Source of the DNA: Sialis fuliginosa
Lineage: Eukaryota > Arthropoda > Insecta > Megaloptera > Sialidae
Length of the DNA stretch: 64,000 nucleotides
Direction of reading: 5' to 3'
Assembly: GCA_961205875.1 (NCBI GenBank)
Contig: OY540818.1
Location: 1,472,001 to 1,536,000, forward strand
Below, one piece after another: positions 23,340-33,979 of the stretch (position 1 is its first letter; each line of letters starts with the position of its first letter). A program made the translations under genes and the position numbers. Under the pieces are notes generated by a model. It ran no database searches. It had not been told where the DNA came from and saw only the letters and a program-made list of their open reading frames with translations.

Positions 23340-26300
23340 TAGAAGAGTATTAAATTTTCTTTCTGCGCATTTAATTAGTTTTTAATTTTCTGTAGCATTT
23401 CGTGTAGTTACATACGACTTTAACTGTTTTTCGACACTTTGTTCTGCTTAGTTCATCTGAAGCTAGCAAAACATGCAATATTTTATTTTTCTAAAAGAGG
23501 ATTAAATTTTCTTTTTGTGCATTTAATTAGCATTTAATTTTCTGAAGCATCTCGTGTAGTTACATACGATTTTAACTGTTTTTCGATACTTTGTTCTGCT
23601 GAGTTCATCTGAAACCAGCAAAACATGCAATATTTTTTTTTCTAAAAGAGCATTAAATTTTCTTTTTGTGCATTTAATTAGCATTTAATTTTCTGAAGCA
23701 TCTCGTGTAGTTACATACGATTTTAACTGTTTTTCGATACTTTGTTCTGCTGAGTTCATCTGAAACCAGCAAAACATGCAATATTTTTTTTTCTAAAAGA
23801 GCATTAAATTTTCTTTTTGCGCATTTAATTAGCATTTAATTTTCTGAAGCATCTCGTGTAGTTACATATGACTTTAACTGTTATTCGACACTTTGTTCTG
23901 CTGAGTTCATCTGAAACCAGCAAAACATGCAATATTTTTTTTTCTAAAAGAGCATTAAATTTTCTTTTTGCGCATTTAGTTAGCATTTAATTTTCTGAAG
24001 CATTTTGTGTAGTTACATATGACTTTAACTGTTATTCGACACTTTGTTCTGCTGAGTTCATCTGAAGCTAGCAAAACATGTAATATTTTTTTTTCTAAAA
24101 GAGCATTAAATTTTATTTTTGTGCATTTAATTAGCATTTAATTTTCTGAAGCATCTTGTGTAGTTACATACGATTTTAACTGTTTTTCGATACTTTGTTC
24201 TGCTTAGTTCATCTGAAACCAGCAAAACATACAATATTTTTTTTTTCTAAAAGAGCATTAAATTTTATTTTTGCGCATTTAATTAGCATTTAATTTTCTG
24301 AAGCATTTCGTGTAGTTACATATGACTTTAACTGTTATTTGACACTTTGTTCTGCAGAGTTCATCTGAAGCTAGCAAAACATGCAATATTTTTTTTTCTA
24401 AAAGAGCATTAAATTTTCTTTTTGCGCATTTAATTAGCATTTAATTTTCTGTAGCATTTCGTGTAGTTACATACGATTTTAACTGTTTTTCGACACTTTG
24501 TTCTGCTTAGTTCATCTGAAGCTAGCAAAACATGTAATATTTTATTTTTCTAAAAGAGGATTAAATTTTCTTTTTGTGCATTTAATATGCATTTAATTTT
24601 CTGAAGCATCTCGTGTAGTTACATACGATTTTAACTGTTTGCGATACTTTGTTCTGCTGAGTTCATCTGAAACCAGCAAAACATGCAATATTTTTTTTTC
24701 TAAAAGAGCAATAAATTTTCTTTTTGCGCATTTAATTAGCATTTAATTTTCTGAAGCATCTCGTGTAGTTACATATGACTTTAACTGTTATTCGACACTT
24801 TGTTCTGCTGAGTTCATCTGAAACCAGCAAAACATGCAATATTTTTTTTTCTAAAAGAGCATTAAATTTTCTTTTTGCGCATTTAGTTAACATTTAATTT
24901 TCTGAAGCATTTTGTGTAGTTACATATGACTTTAACTGTTATTCGACACTTTGTTCTGCTGAGTTCATCTGAAGCTAGCAAAACATGTAATATTTTTTTT
25001 TCTAAAAGAGCATTAAATTTTATTTTTGCGCATTTAATTAGCATTTAATTTTCTGAAGCATCTCGTGTAGTTACATACGATTTTAACTATTTTTCGATAC
25101 TTTGTTCTGCTGAGTTCATCTGAAACCAGCAAAACATGCAATATTTTTTTTTCTAAAAGAGCATTAAATTTTCTTTTTGCGCATTTAATTAGCATTTAAT
25201 TTTCTGAAGCATCTCGTGTAGTTACATACGATTTTAACTGTTTTTCGATACTTTGTTCTGCTTAGTTCATCTGAAACCAGCAAAACATGCAATATTTTTT
25301 TTTTCTAAAAGAGCATTAAATTTTATTTTTGCGCATTTAATTAGCATTTAATTTTCTGAAGCATCTCGTGTAGTTACATACGATTTTAACTATTTTTCGA
25401 TACTTTGTTCTGCTGAGTTCATCTGAAACCAGCAAAACATGCAATATTTTTTTTTCTAAAAGAGCATTAAATTTTCTTTTTGCGCATTTAATTAGCATTT
25501 AATTTTCTGAAGCATCTCGTGTAGTTACATACGATTTTAACTGTTTTTCGATACTTTGTTCTGCTGAGTTCATCTGAAACCAGCAAAACATGCAATATTT
25601 TTTTTTCTAAAAGAGCATTAAATTTTCTTTTTGCGCATTTAATTAGCATTTAATTTTCTGAAGCATTTCGTGTAGTTACATACGATTTTAACTGTTATTC
25701 GACACTTTGTTCTGCTGAGTTCATCTGAAACCAGCAAAACATGCAATATTTTTTTTTCTAAAAGAGCATTAAATTTTATTTTTGCGCATTTAATTAGCAT
25801 TTAATTTTCTGAAGCATTTTGTGTAGTTACATATGACTTTAACTGTTATTCGACACTTTGTTCTGCTGAGTTCATCTGAAGCTAGCAAAACATGTAATAT
25901 TTTTTTTTCTAAAAGAGCATTAAATTTTATTTTTGCGCATTTAATTAGCATTTAATTTTCTGAAGCATCTTGTGTAGTTACATACGATTTTAACTGTTTT
26001 TCGATACTTTGTTCTGCTTAGTTCATCTGAAACCAGCAAAACATGCAATATTTTTTTTTTCTAAAAGAGCATTAAATTTTATTTTTGCGCATTTAATTAG
26101 CATTTAATTTTCTGAAGCATCTCGTGTAGTTACATACGATTTTAACTATTTTTCGATACTTTGTTCTGCTGAGTTCATCTGAAACCAGCAAAACATGCAA
26201 TATTTTTTTTTCTAAAAGAGCATTAAATTTTCTTTTTGCGCATTTAATTAGCATTTAATTTTCTGAAGCATCTCGTGTAGTTACATACGATTTTAAATAT

Positions 26301-29300
26301 TTTTCGATACTTTGTTCTGCTGAGTTCATCTGAAACCAGCAAAACATGCAATATTTTTTTTTCTAAAAGAGCATTAAATTTTCTTTTTGCGCATTTAATT
26401 TGCATTTAATTTTCTGAAGCATTTCGTGTAGTTACATACGATTTTAACTGTTATTCGACACTTTGTTCTGCTAAGTTCATCTGTAGCTAGCAAAACATGC
26501 AATATTTTTTTTTCTAAAAGAGCATTAAATTTTATTTTTGCGCATTTAATTAGCATTTAATTTTCTGAAGCATTTTGTGTAGTTACATATGACTTTAACT
26601 GTTATTCGACACTTTGTTCTGCTGAGTTCATCTGTAGCTAGCAAAACATGCAAAAAAATTTTTTCTAAAAGAGCATTAAATTTTCTTTTTGCGCATTTAA
26701 TAAGCATTTAATTTTCTGAAGCATCTCGTGTAGTTACATACGATTTTAACTATTTTTCGATACTTTGTTCTGCTGAGTTCATCTGAAACCAGCAAAACAT
26801 GCAATATTTTTTTTTCTAAAAGAGCATTAAATTTTCTTTTTGCGCATTTAATTAGCATTTAATTTTCTGAAGCATCTCGTGTAGTTACATACGATTTTAA
26901 ATATTTTTCGATACTTTGTTCTGCTGAGTTCATCTGAAACCAGCAAAACATGCAATATTTTTTTTTCTAAAAGAGCATTAAATTTTCTTTTTGCGCATTT
27001 AATTAGCATTTAATTTTCTGAAGCATTTCGTGTAGTTACATACGATTTTAACTGTTATTCGACACTTTGTTCTGCTGAGTTCATCTGTAGCTAGCAAAAC
27101 ATGCAATATTTTTTTTTCTAAAAGAGCATTAAATTTTATTTTTGCGCATTTAATTAGCATTTAATTTTCTGAAGCATTTTGTGTAGTTACATATGACTTT
27201 AACTGTTATTCGACACTTTGTTCTGCTGAGTTCATCTGTAGCTAGCAAAACATGCAAAAATTTTTTTTCTAAAAGAGCATTAAATTTTCTTTTTGCGCAT
27301 TTAATTAGCATTTAATTTTCTGTAGAATTTCGTGTAGTTACATACGACTTTAACTGTTTTTCGACACTTTGTTCTGCTTAGTTCATCTGAAGCTAGCAAA
27401 ACATGCAATATTTTATTTTTCTAAAAGAGGATTAAATTTTCTTTTTGTGCATTTAATTAGCATTTAATTTTCTGAAGCATCTCGTGTAGTTACATACGAT
27501 TTTAACTGTTTTTCGATACTTTGTTCTGCTGAGTTCATCTGAAACCAGCAAAACATGCAATATTTTTTTTTCTAAAAGAGCATTAAATTTTCTTTTTGCG
27601 CATTTAATTAGCATTTAATTTTCTGAAGCATCTCGTGTAGTTACATATGACTTTAACTGTTATTCGACACTTTGTTCTGCTGAGTTCATCTGAAACCAGC
27701 AAAACATGCAATATTTTTTTTTCTAAAAGAGCATTAAATTTTCTTTTTGTGCATTTAGTTAGCATTTAATTTTCTGAAGCATTTTGTGTAGTTACATATG
27801 ACTTTAACTGTTATTCGACACTTTGTTCTGCTGAGTTCATCTGAAGCTAGCAAAACATGTAATATTTTTTTTTCTAAAAGAGCATTAAATTTTATTTTTG
27901 CGCATTTAATTAGCATTTAATTTTCTGAAGCATCTTGTGTAGTTACATACGATTTTAACTGTTTTTCGATACTTTGTTCTGCTTAGTTCATCTGAAACCA
28001 GCAAAACATGCAATATTTTTTTTTTCTAAAAGAGCATTAAATTTTATTTTTGCGCATTTAATTAGCATTTAATTTTCTGAAGCATCTCGTGTAGTTACAT
28101 ACGATTTTAACTATTTTTCGATACTTTGTTCTGCTGAGTTCATCTGAAACCAGCAAAACATGCAATATTTTTTTTTCTAAAAGAGCATTAAATTTTCTTT
28201 TTGCGCATTTAATTAGCATTTAATTTTCTGAAGCATCTCGTGTAGTTACATACGATTTTAACTGTTTTTCGATACTTTGTTCTGCTTAGTTCATCTGAAA
28301 CCAGCAAAACATTCAATATTTTTTTTTTCTAAAAGAGCATTAAATTTTATTTTTGCGCATTTAATTAGCATTTAATTTTCTGAAGCATTTTGTGTAGTTA
28401 CATATGACTTTAACTGTTATTCGACACTTTGTTCTGCTGAGTTCATCTGTAGCTAGCAAAACATGCAAAAAATTTTTTTCTAAAAGAGCATTAAATTTTC
28501 TTTTTGCGCATTTAATTAGCATTTAATTTTCTGTAGCATTTCGTGTAGTTACATACGACTTTAACTGTTTTTCGACACTTTGTTCTGCTTAGTTCATCTG
28601 AAGCTAGCAAAACATGCAATATTTTTTTTTCTAAAAGAGCATTAAATTTTATTTTTGCGCATTTAATTAGCATTTAATTTTCTGAAGCATCTTGTGTAGT
28701 TACATACGATTTTAACTGTTTTTCGATACTTTGTTCTGCTTAGTTCATCTGAAACCAGCAAAACATGCAATATTTTTTTTTTCTAAAAGAGCATTAAATT
28801 TTATTTTTGCGCATTTAATTAGCATTTAATTTTCTGAAGCATCTCGTGTAGTTACATACGATTTTAACTATTTTTCGATACTTTGTTCTGCTGAGTTCAT
28901 CTGAAACCAGCAAAACATGCAATATTTTTTTTTCTAAAAGAGCATTAAATTTTCTTTTTGCGCATTTAATTAGCATTTAATTTTCTGAAGCATCTCGTGT
29001 AGTTACATACGATTTTAACTGTTTTTCGATACTTTGTTCTGCTTAGTTCATCTGAAACCAGCAAAACATTCAATATTTTTTTATTCTAAAAGAGCATTAA
29101 ATTTTATTTTTGCGCATTTAATTAGCATTTAATTTTCTGAAGCATCTCGTGTAGTTACATACGATTTTAACTATTTTTCGATACTTTGTTCTGCTGAGTT
29201 CATCTGAAACCAGCAAAACATGCAATATTTTTTTTCTAAAAGAGCATTAAATTTTCTTTTTGCGCATTTAATTAGCATTTAATTTTCTGAAGCATTTCGT

Positions 29301-29460
29301 GTAGTTACATACGATTTTAACTGTTATTCGACACTTTGTTCTGCTGAGTTCATCTGTAGCTAGCAAAACATGCAATATTTTTTTTTCTAAAAGAGCATTA
29401 AATTTTCTTTTTGCGCATTTAATTAGCATTTAATTAGCACTTAATTATTAGTCAAGTGAA
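23340..29460 (-). repeat. ~151-bp tandem array, right arm (about 40 copies)
   Basis: Inverted relative to the left arm. Each monomer reads CTGAAGCATCTCGTGTAG, TTTGTTCTGCTGAGTTCATC, AACATGCAATATTTTTTTT and CTAAAAGAGCATTAAATTTT. Variants (TCTCGTG/TTTCGTG, ACGATTTT/ATGACTTT, GAAACC/GAAGCT/GTAGCT) recur in blocks of several monomers, for example 23400-24370 resembles 24440-25000 and 27310-27900. This suggests multi-monomer duplications by unequal exchange. It is a contiguous array with no unique spacers and therefore not a CRISPR. Confidence 0.9.
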
Positions 29461-29501
29461 CTTTTGTTTTGCTGACTTTGCTCTGCTAACTTCATGGACA
29501 T

Positions 29502-29510
29502 TACGTCGGG
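29502..29510. repeat. 9-bp target-site duplication, right copy
   Basis: TACGTCGGG, identical to 17467-17475 and lying directly outside the right foldback terminus. Confidence 0.85.
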
Positions 29511-29631
29511 ATGGATGTCTTCGGCCGTCATAGCGTTCAGCGTACAGATTCGCTGCTAGCGAATAATTATCGTGGCATTCTCCGACAATCTTAATCATAT
29601 CCACAATCTCGTTTAGTGGATAATCAGCCAT
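29502..29631 (-). pseudogene. Tc1/mariner-type transposase, N-terminal part separated by the foldback
   Basis: From ATG at 29631-29629 the minus strand reads 43 codons starting MADYPLNEIVDMIKIVGECH and ending DGRRHPSRR. It resumes in frame at 17466 with TIQRLVARTV once one copy of the 9-bp duplication is removed. The MADY-LNEIVDMI start is typical of the helix-turn-helix leader of one large insect transposase family. It is too short to stand out as an open frame and is recognisable only through the split. Confidence 0.85.
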
Positions 29632-30237
29632 GGTATGAAATCGAAAATAAGTTAAATTTAAGCAAGGAAAAAGGGCACCAATGAAAGCAGAATAGAAATT
29701 ATTTTCAAATCGATAGTAATTTTGCCAATTGAAGATACGCTTACAACAAAACTATTGTAAACACAATTAAATACTTCAAACGACTAACGTTGATATAAAC
29801 ATACTACATGAAAAGTATTGCATGCGCCACCTAGTGGTAAAAAGTGGAACCAGTCCATCTATCCCATTTAGGTATCGTGCACAAACTACGTAACGAAAGA
29901 ATCCAGAAACTTTTACACTCAATATTTTTTCAAAAGATGCGTCCAGACAAGCTATAGTCCCGTTAGCCAAATTAGCAAGGTTTGACCTTGGCGAAAAGGT
30001 CAAATTTAAGGTCATATCTGGACGTAAAATTTCCCGCTCTTTCCATTGCCGGGGTCAAAAAGGGTGTTCCCATTAAAAAAAAACAAAGTTGACCTCCGAA
30101 TGACCTTCAAGGTCACGTTCAAGGTAAAATCCAAGGTCATCATTGGATGTCCCCCTTCTTTTGTCCGAAGAGTTTGTCTCGATCGCGCTTCCCGCACGAG
30201 TTATTTCGAGTGGTCAATTAAAATGACTCATCCTGTA
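29632..30237. repeat. 5' leader and right terminal inverted repeat of the mariner-type element
   Basis: 29632-29899 is the untranslated leader of the split transposase. 29900-30237 mirrors 15901-16240 (AAGATGCGTCCAGAC, TTTAAGGTCATATCTGGACG, CATTGGATGTCCCCC, GAGTTATTTCGAGTGG) and ends in CATCCTGT next to TATA. The open frames at 29776-30246 on both strands are shadows. Confidence 0.8.
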
Positions 30238-30885
30238 TATATTTAACTAAATTTTTATTTGTTTCCCCATATTCTACTTCACCACAGGATATAAAAAACA
30301 TTTTTTCCAAACAAAAAAAAATCATGAAATGAAGGGTTAAACAGAAAAAAGAAAGCACCCTATAGTGAAAGAACAAAGCATTTTTAAGAAAAATGTTTCT
30401 TACAAAACTTGCGTATTTTTTTCCGATAAATACGAATCTACAGTAAAAGATATGGGTTCCAGCTAAGAAAATCAAAATAAACCTTAAAATAACCTTGAAA
30501 ATTGGATCCAAAATAAAATTCAAGGTCACCATCACTCCTCAAAACCCTGCAACTTTTGTCCCAAACATTTTCTCTAAAAAAACCCTAGTTTTTAAGTTAT
30601 TTAAACTCGAAAGTTAAAATGGGACACCCTGTATAATGCTCATTTTTACAATTTTAATACAAAAAAATGTTTAGGACGCGAATAGAACACACTTCCAAGC
30701 AGAGCTTGCTTGGGGTGTGCAATATGTGTGTAGGGACACAACAAGTCAATAGAATATTCTACATAAATAAACAAATAGAAAGCAAAAGAACACCCTAGAA
30801 TATTCATAACGCAACAGCACTTAACGAACGTGCGAGTGCAACAAGGAAAGAAGATGCAAGCAGCAAATGACTACGCTATCACATG
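30238..30885. other. Spacer with a solo terminal arm (about 30330-30638)
   Basis: 30330-30638 resembles the outer arm of other inverted-repeat elements here: ATTCAAGGTCACCATC, GCAACTTTTGTCCCAAAC, then ATGGGACACCCTGTATAA at the end. No partner arm was found. 30640-30885 holds nothing I recognise. Confidence 0.5.
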
Positions 30886-31246
30886 ATAGTCCAGTAACTT
30901 TGTCGCCTGAATGTATGGGGTAGTATGCGTTAAATCCGGTAGTTCTGATTTTTTGCAGACTTGTTTATGATGTTGGCCTAATGAATAATCCAAGTTTGTG
31001 ACCTCGAGCGCCGAACGCAACTTTGTCAAAAATCGAAAAAACCGCGAAAAAATCGTTATTTTTTCAAATTTTGGCGATTATAACCCTAAAGGACTAGTTT
31101 TAGAAAAAAACTTTTTTAGAACGTTTTTAAAGTAGACTAAATTTTCTACAATATGATACTAGAATTGTCTCTGTAGACCCAATAGTTTCCGAGATTAAGC
31201 CTTTCAAAGTTTATCATTTTTTTCGAACTTCGCAATTTTTTGCAAT
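30886..31246. repeat. Left terminal inverted repeat of the CXC element
   Basis: Pairs with 32972-33319. Landmarks are CCGGTAGTTCTGATTTTTTG, CGAACGCAACTTTGTC and TTCGAACTTCGCAATTTTTT at the inner edge. Confidence 0.8.
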
Positions 31247-31607
31247 ATTTTAGACGTCACTCAAATAACTCTAGCGGGATGAAGTTCCAATTACCTCCGA
31301 CGGAGTGTGCTAGTATTGCTCGTGTGAAGTCACGAATCGGAACCTAGCAACTGGTCCCCAGTGCTCCGCCATCTTGTCTATTTTGCTACCTTACCGTGGT
31401 TACAGAGACAGCATTAAATATAAAGTTGATCATTCCAGGATCTTCCAGGACCTCTTCTAGTGAGTCGTTCACAATTATCTCTGATAATGAAAACATGTCA
31501 ACATTGTCGTCACGTAATATTAGATTAAGATTAAATAAACTGGTAAAGTTTTAATTTTTGTCTTCTTAGATAAACTTAGAATTTAATTTATTATTATTGG
31601 CATACAC

Positions 31608-31610
<3 letters not shown>

Positions 31611-31642
<32 letters not shown>
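31611..31642. repeat. (TTA)n microsatellite
   Basis: About ten TTA/ATT units in a row. Confidence 0.9.
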
Positions 31643-31644
<2 letters not shown>

Positions 31645-31722
31645 ATAGTTATAATACAACAGAACATTTAAAATATTATATGGTATGGTGATGAACTATA
31701 AAGCCAAAATTTCATGCCTAAG

Positions 31723-32765
31723 TACTCCAAGCAGAGGAAGATGCTGATAGGCTCATCATCACTACAGCTGTAACTGCTGCCTCTACCTATGATATAGTGA
31801 TAGTCGTTGGTGAGGACATTGACTTGCTGATCATCCTTACTGCGATCTCAAACCAACGTGAAATGTTTTACAATAAATGTGGAAGAGGCAAAGCATCAGA
31901 TGTCATGTATTCCAGCATCGCTTCTTCAAAATCCTCTTTGAAATCAGAGCTTTTCCTCTTCATCCATGCCTTTAGTGGTTGTGACTCGACATCCTGCTTC
32001 TTTGGCTTAGGGAAGATGCAAATGATGTACATAGTCGAAAAAAATCCGGACGTTGAAAAGCAAGCTGCGATTTTTCTCGACACCAACTCTACACCTGACG
32101 AGATAGCACCAACAGGAGAGCGAGTCATAATTGCTCTATACGGAGGCAACCCCAACACCCATAACTTTGACGAGCTGCGGTACCAACTATTCGCCAGGGC
32201 TGCGACGAAAACCAGCTTCAATCTAGCCAGGTTACCTCCTACACGAGACTGCTCGATTTCACTCCTTGCGGACATACCATCAGGTAAAAATTTGTCCTTG
32301 CATCAGTTACATATCATTCATCATTTTCTATTCTCATGTACAATCTTCTTAAAGGTACAGGCGTAGTTGGGGGTCACACTGAACCCTCTCTCCTGGGGAT
32401 GGATATCCACGCCACAAGGCCTCAACCCCAAAATGATGACCAGAGATGCAGCCCCACAACACCTCTTGCGGATGATTTCTTGTGGCTGCACGAAGGGTTG
32501 TGGGAACGCGTGCAGCTGCAGGAAGGCAGGATTAAAATGCTCATCAGTCTGCAGGCACTGCAGCGGGGCCTCTTGTGACAATATACCTGATGTTGCAAAA
32601 GTAGATATCCCAGAAGGCGACGATCTGTCCGATGTCGAAATGGAGGATGACTTGTGGGCACAAGACGTCGACGATTCATCACCATCCCCTGATGGGGATA
32701 TGCCATCCCAATACGTCCAGATACGGACGAACCTCAACCGGGACCTTTCAAGAGGGCTAAATTAA
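31723..32765 (+). pseudogene. CXC-domain protein of the invertebrate VVVGED-family, with one nonsense codon
   Basis: The frame opens after a plausible acceptor (CCTAAG, AG at 31721-31722) and reads LQAEEDADRLIITTAV, VIVVGEDIDLLIILTA, FIHAFSGCDSTSCFFGLGK and ARLPPTRDCS. It reaches TAG at 32364-32366, inside VQA-stop-LGVTLNPLSWGW; relatives have Trp there, so TGG to TAG is likely. The same frame continues to a cysteine cluster at 32481-32576 (CGCTKGCGNACSCRKAGLKC, then CSSVCRHCSGASC), a CXC-type zinc-binding motif, then an acidic tail ending at TAA 32763-32765. From memory, arthropod genomes carry many uncharacterised proteins with this order; the VGEDIDLL part may be nuclease-like, but this is unproven. 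A possible intron donor CAGGTAAAA at 32283 could complicate the reading. AATAAA lies at 32806-32811. The minus-strand frames here are shadows. Confidence 0.7.
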
Positions 32766-32805
32766 TTTAATTTTTTGATTTTGAATATTACTCAATTTCC
32801 TAACA

Positions 32806-32811
32806 AATAAA
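32806..32811 (+). terminator. Polyadenylation signal AATAAA
   Basis: Lies 41 bases after the CXC-gene stop codon within ACAAATAAACTTATT, followed by a T-rich stretch. Confidence 0.5.
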
Positions 32812-32971
32812 CTTATTAACGTTTGTTGTACTTATCTTTTTTACTTCATTATTCGTAGCTTAGCTTAAACATCATCGTTCACACTTCTCATTTTCTTTTT
32901 TAACACCCCATCATAAAAGTACAGGGCTTCGATAGTATAATCAGGGTTAAAATTCATTCAGAACGACAGAA

Positions 32972-33319
32972 TTGCAAAAAATTGCGAAGTTCGAAAAAAA
33001 TGATAAACTATGAAAGGCTTAATCTCGGAAACTATTGGGTCTACAGAGACAATTCTAGTAACATATTGTAGCAAATTTAGTCTACTTTAAAAACGTTCTA
33101 AAAAATTTTTTTCAAAAACCAGTCCTTTAGGGTAATAATCGCCAAAATTTGAAAAAATAACGATTTTTTCGCGGTTTTTTCGATTTTTGACAAAGTTGCG
33201 TTCGGCGCTCGAGGTCACAAACTTGGATTATTCATTAGGCCAACATCATAAACAAGTCTGCAAAAAATCAGAACTACCGGATTTAACGCATGCGGTGATG
33301 TATAAGGTTACTGGACTAT
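32972..33319. repeat. Right terminal inverted repeat of the CXC element
   Basis: Mirror of 30886-31246, ending GTTACTGGACTAT. Confidence 0.8.
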
Positions 33320-33680
33320 GAAGCGAACTCTCTGGAATGATGTCGATAATAATGTATTGACAGCCGCTAGAAGCATCGAGAAGGAGACAGCGCCTGATAT
33401 AAGAGAGCGCACTGCGAGTGGAAGGAGAAGTGTACTTACGGACGTACTACGTACCGAATCAGCTGTGAATAAAGGCTCGCACACAATATATCGGAGTAAT
33501 TATAATATTTGTGTTTTTATGTAGGTATATTACATTGTTATAATTTATTGTGACGTGTTATAAAGTTAAATAAATATATTTTACGTTAGAGGTAACCTTT
33601 TATTGTTACAACAACCAACCTCTACATGTGTCTACTCCATAATTTAATAATTTAATTAAATTTAACAAATAAATTAAACC
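33320..33680. other. Spacer, no gene established
   Basis: A 68-residue plus-strand frame at 33318-33524 (SIEKETAPDIRERTASGRR) is less AT-biased than its surroundings but unrecognised. ATAAATATATTTTACG near 33570 and TTATTGTTACAACAACC near 33603 could be the end of a retroelement or transcript. Confidence 0.35.
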
Positions 33681-33979
33681 TTACAATTAAAAAGGCCACT
33701 CATTAGAATGTATAAATTTATGTGAATTCAAATGTTATTTTAGTCTACAACTATATTCACATTGGTTGCATTTAACAGGTCGCTCATTAGAATGGGTCAA
33801 TTTATGTGAATTCAAATTACCTTTATGTCCACAACTATAATCACACTTGTCGCATTTAAAAGGTCGTTCATTAGAATGTTTCAATTTATGTTTATTCAAA
33901 TCTTTTTTATATCCACAACTATAATTACACTTGTCTCATTTAAAAGGTCGTTCATTAGAATGTTTCAATTTATGTGTAT
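33681..33979 (-). pseudogene. Decayed 3' fingers of the zinc-finger gene
   Basis: Continues the finger array after the frame break at about 33985. Four more finger units can be read. In one the second half of CxxC is preceded by TGA replacing a Cys codon (near 33937). The last one, CNQCEYSCRLK, is followed by TAA before HLNSHKFIHSN, and the array ends at WPF-TAA near 33683. A missing stretch inside finger 12 (CDNYKKVI, should be ~21 residues) caused the frameshift. The functional protein, if any, stops at 33980. Confidence 0.75.

Larger units (their letters stand above)
17476..29501. mobile_element. 12-kb foldback element inserted in the transposase gene
   Basis: Perfect terminal inverted repeats begin ATGTCCATGAAGTTAGCAGA on the left and end with the mirror image at 29501; they match for about 94 bp before merging into arrays. 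The left arm has about 6 and the right arm about 40 copies of a ~151-bp monomer, so the arms are strongly unequal. Between them lie a segment shared with the 48.6-49.7 kb element (18480-18740) and a nested foldback (18906-22993). No transposase is encoded, so it would have depended on an enzyme supplied in trans. The N-terminal 16 residues of the 17521-17243 frame come from this terminus, not from the transposase. Confidence 0.9.
15901..30237 (-). mobile_element. Tc1/mariner-type element split by a 12-kb foldback insertion
   Basis: Outer ends are inverted: ACAGGGTGAGTGATTTTAAA at 15901 and its mirror AATGACTCATCCTGT ending about 30237, both next to TA, the target site of Tc1/mariner elements. 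The inverted terminal regions are about 340 bp (15901-16240 and 29900-30237) and rich in AAGGTCA motifs. Removing 17476-29501 plus one 9-bp duplicate leaves about 2.3 kb with one minus-strand transposase of about 350 codons. The left side also holds a partial second copy of terminal sequence (16255-16400) and a 3 x 40-bp repeat. Frameshifts show the element is dead. Confidence 0.85.
30886..33319 (+). mobile_element. 2.4-kb element with ~350-bp terminal inverted repeats carrying a CXC-domain gene
   Basis: The left arm 30886-31246 and right arm 32972-33319 are inverted repeats starting ATAGTCCAGTAAC. They contain GCGTTAAATCCGGTAGTTC, TTCATTAGGCCAACATC mirrors, GTGACCTCGAGCGCCG and AATCTCGGAAACTATTGGG mirrors. 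Divergence between arms is low. The interior (31247-32971) contains the coding remnant and a polyadenylation signal. No direct target duplication was visible. This arrangement suggests a DNA transposon or a gene captured by one. Confidence 0.75.

Noticed and set aside
23340-29460. Regularly spaced repeats that could suggest a CRISPR array
   Set aside because: The whole ~151-bp monomer is repeated with no unique spacers, no cas genes are near, and the context is eukaryotic and transposon-derived.
31868-32275. 135-residue minus-strand frame
   Set aside because: Antisense of the CXC-family frame, which has family-like motifs while this one has none.
30717-33605. A solo LTR (TGT...ACA) interrupted by the CXC element
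   Set aside because: TG/CA ends and an AATAAA-like signal are present, but no flanking duplication or second LTR could be matched.
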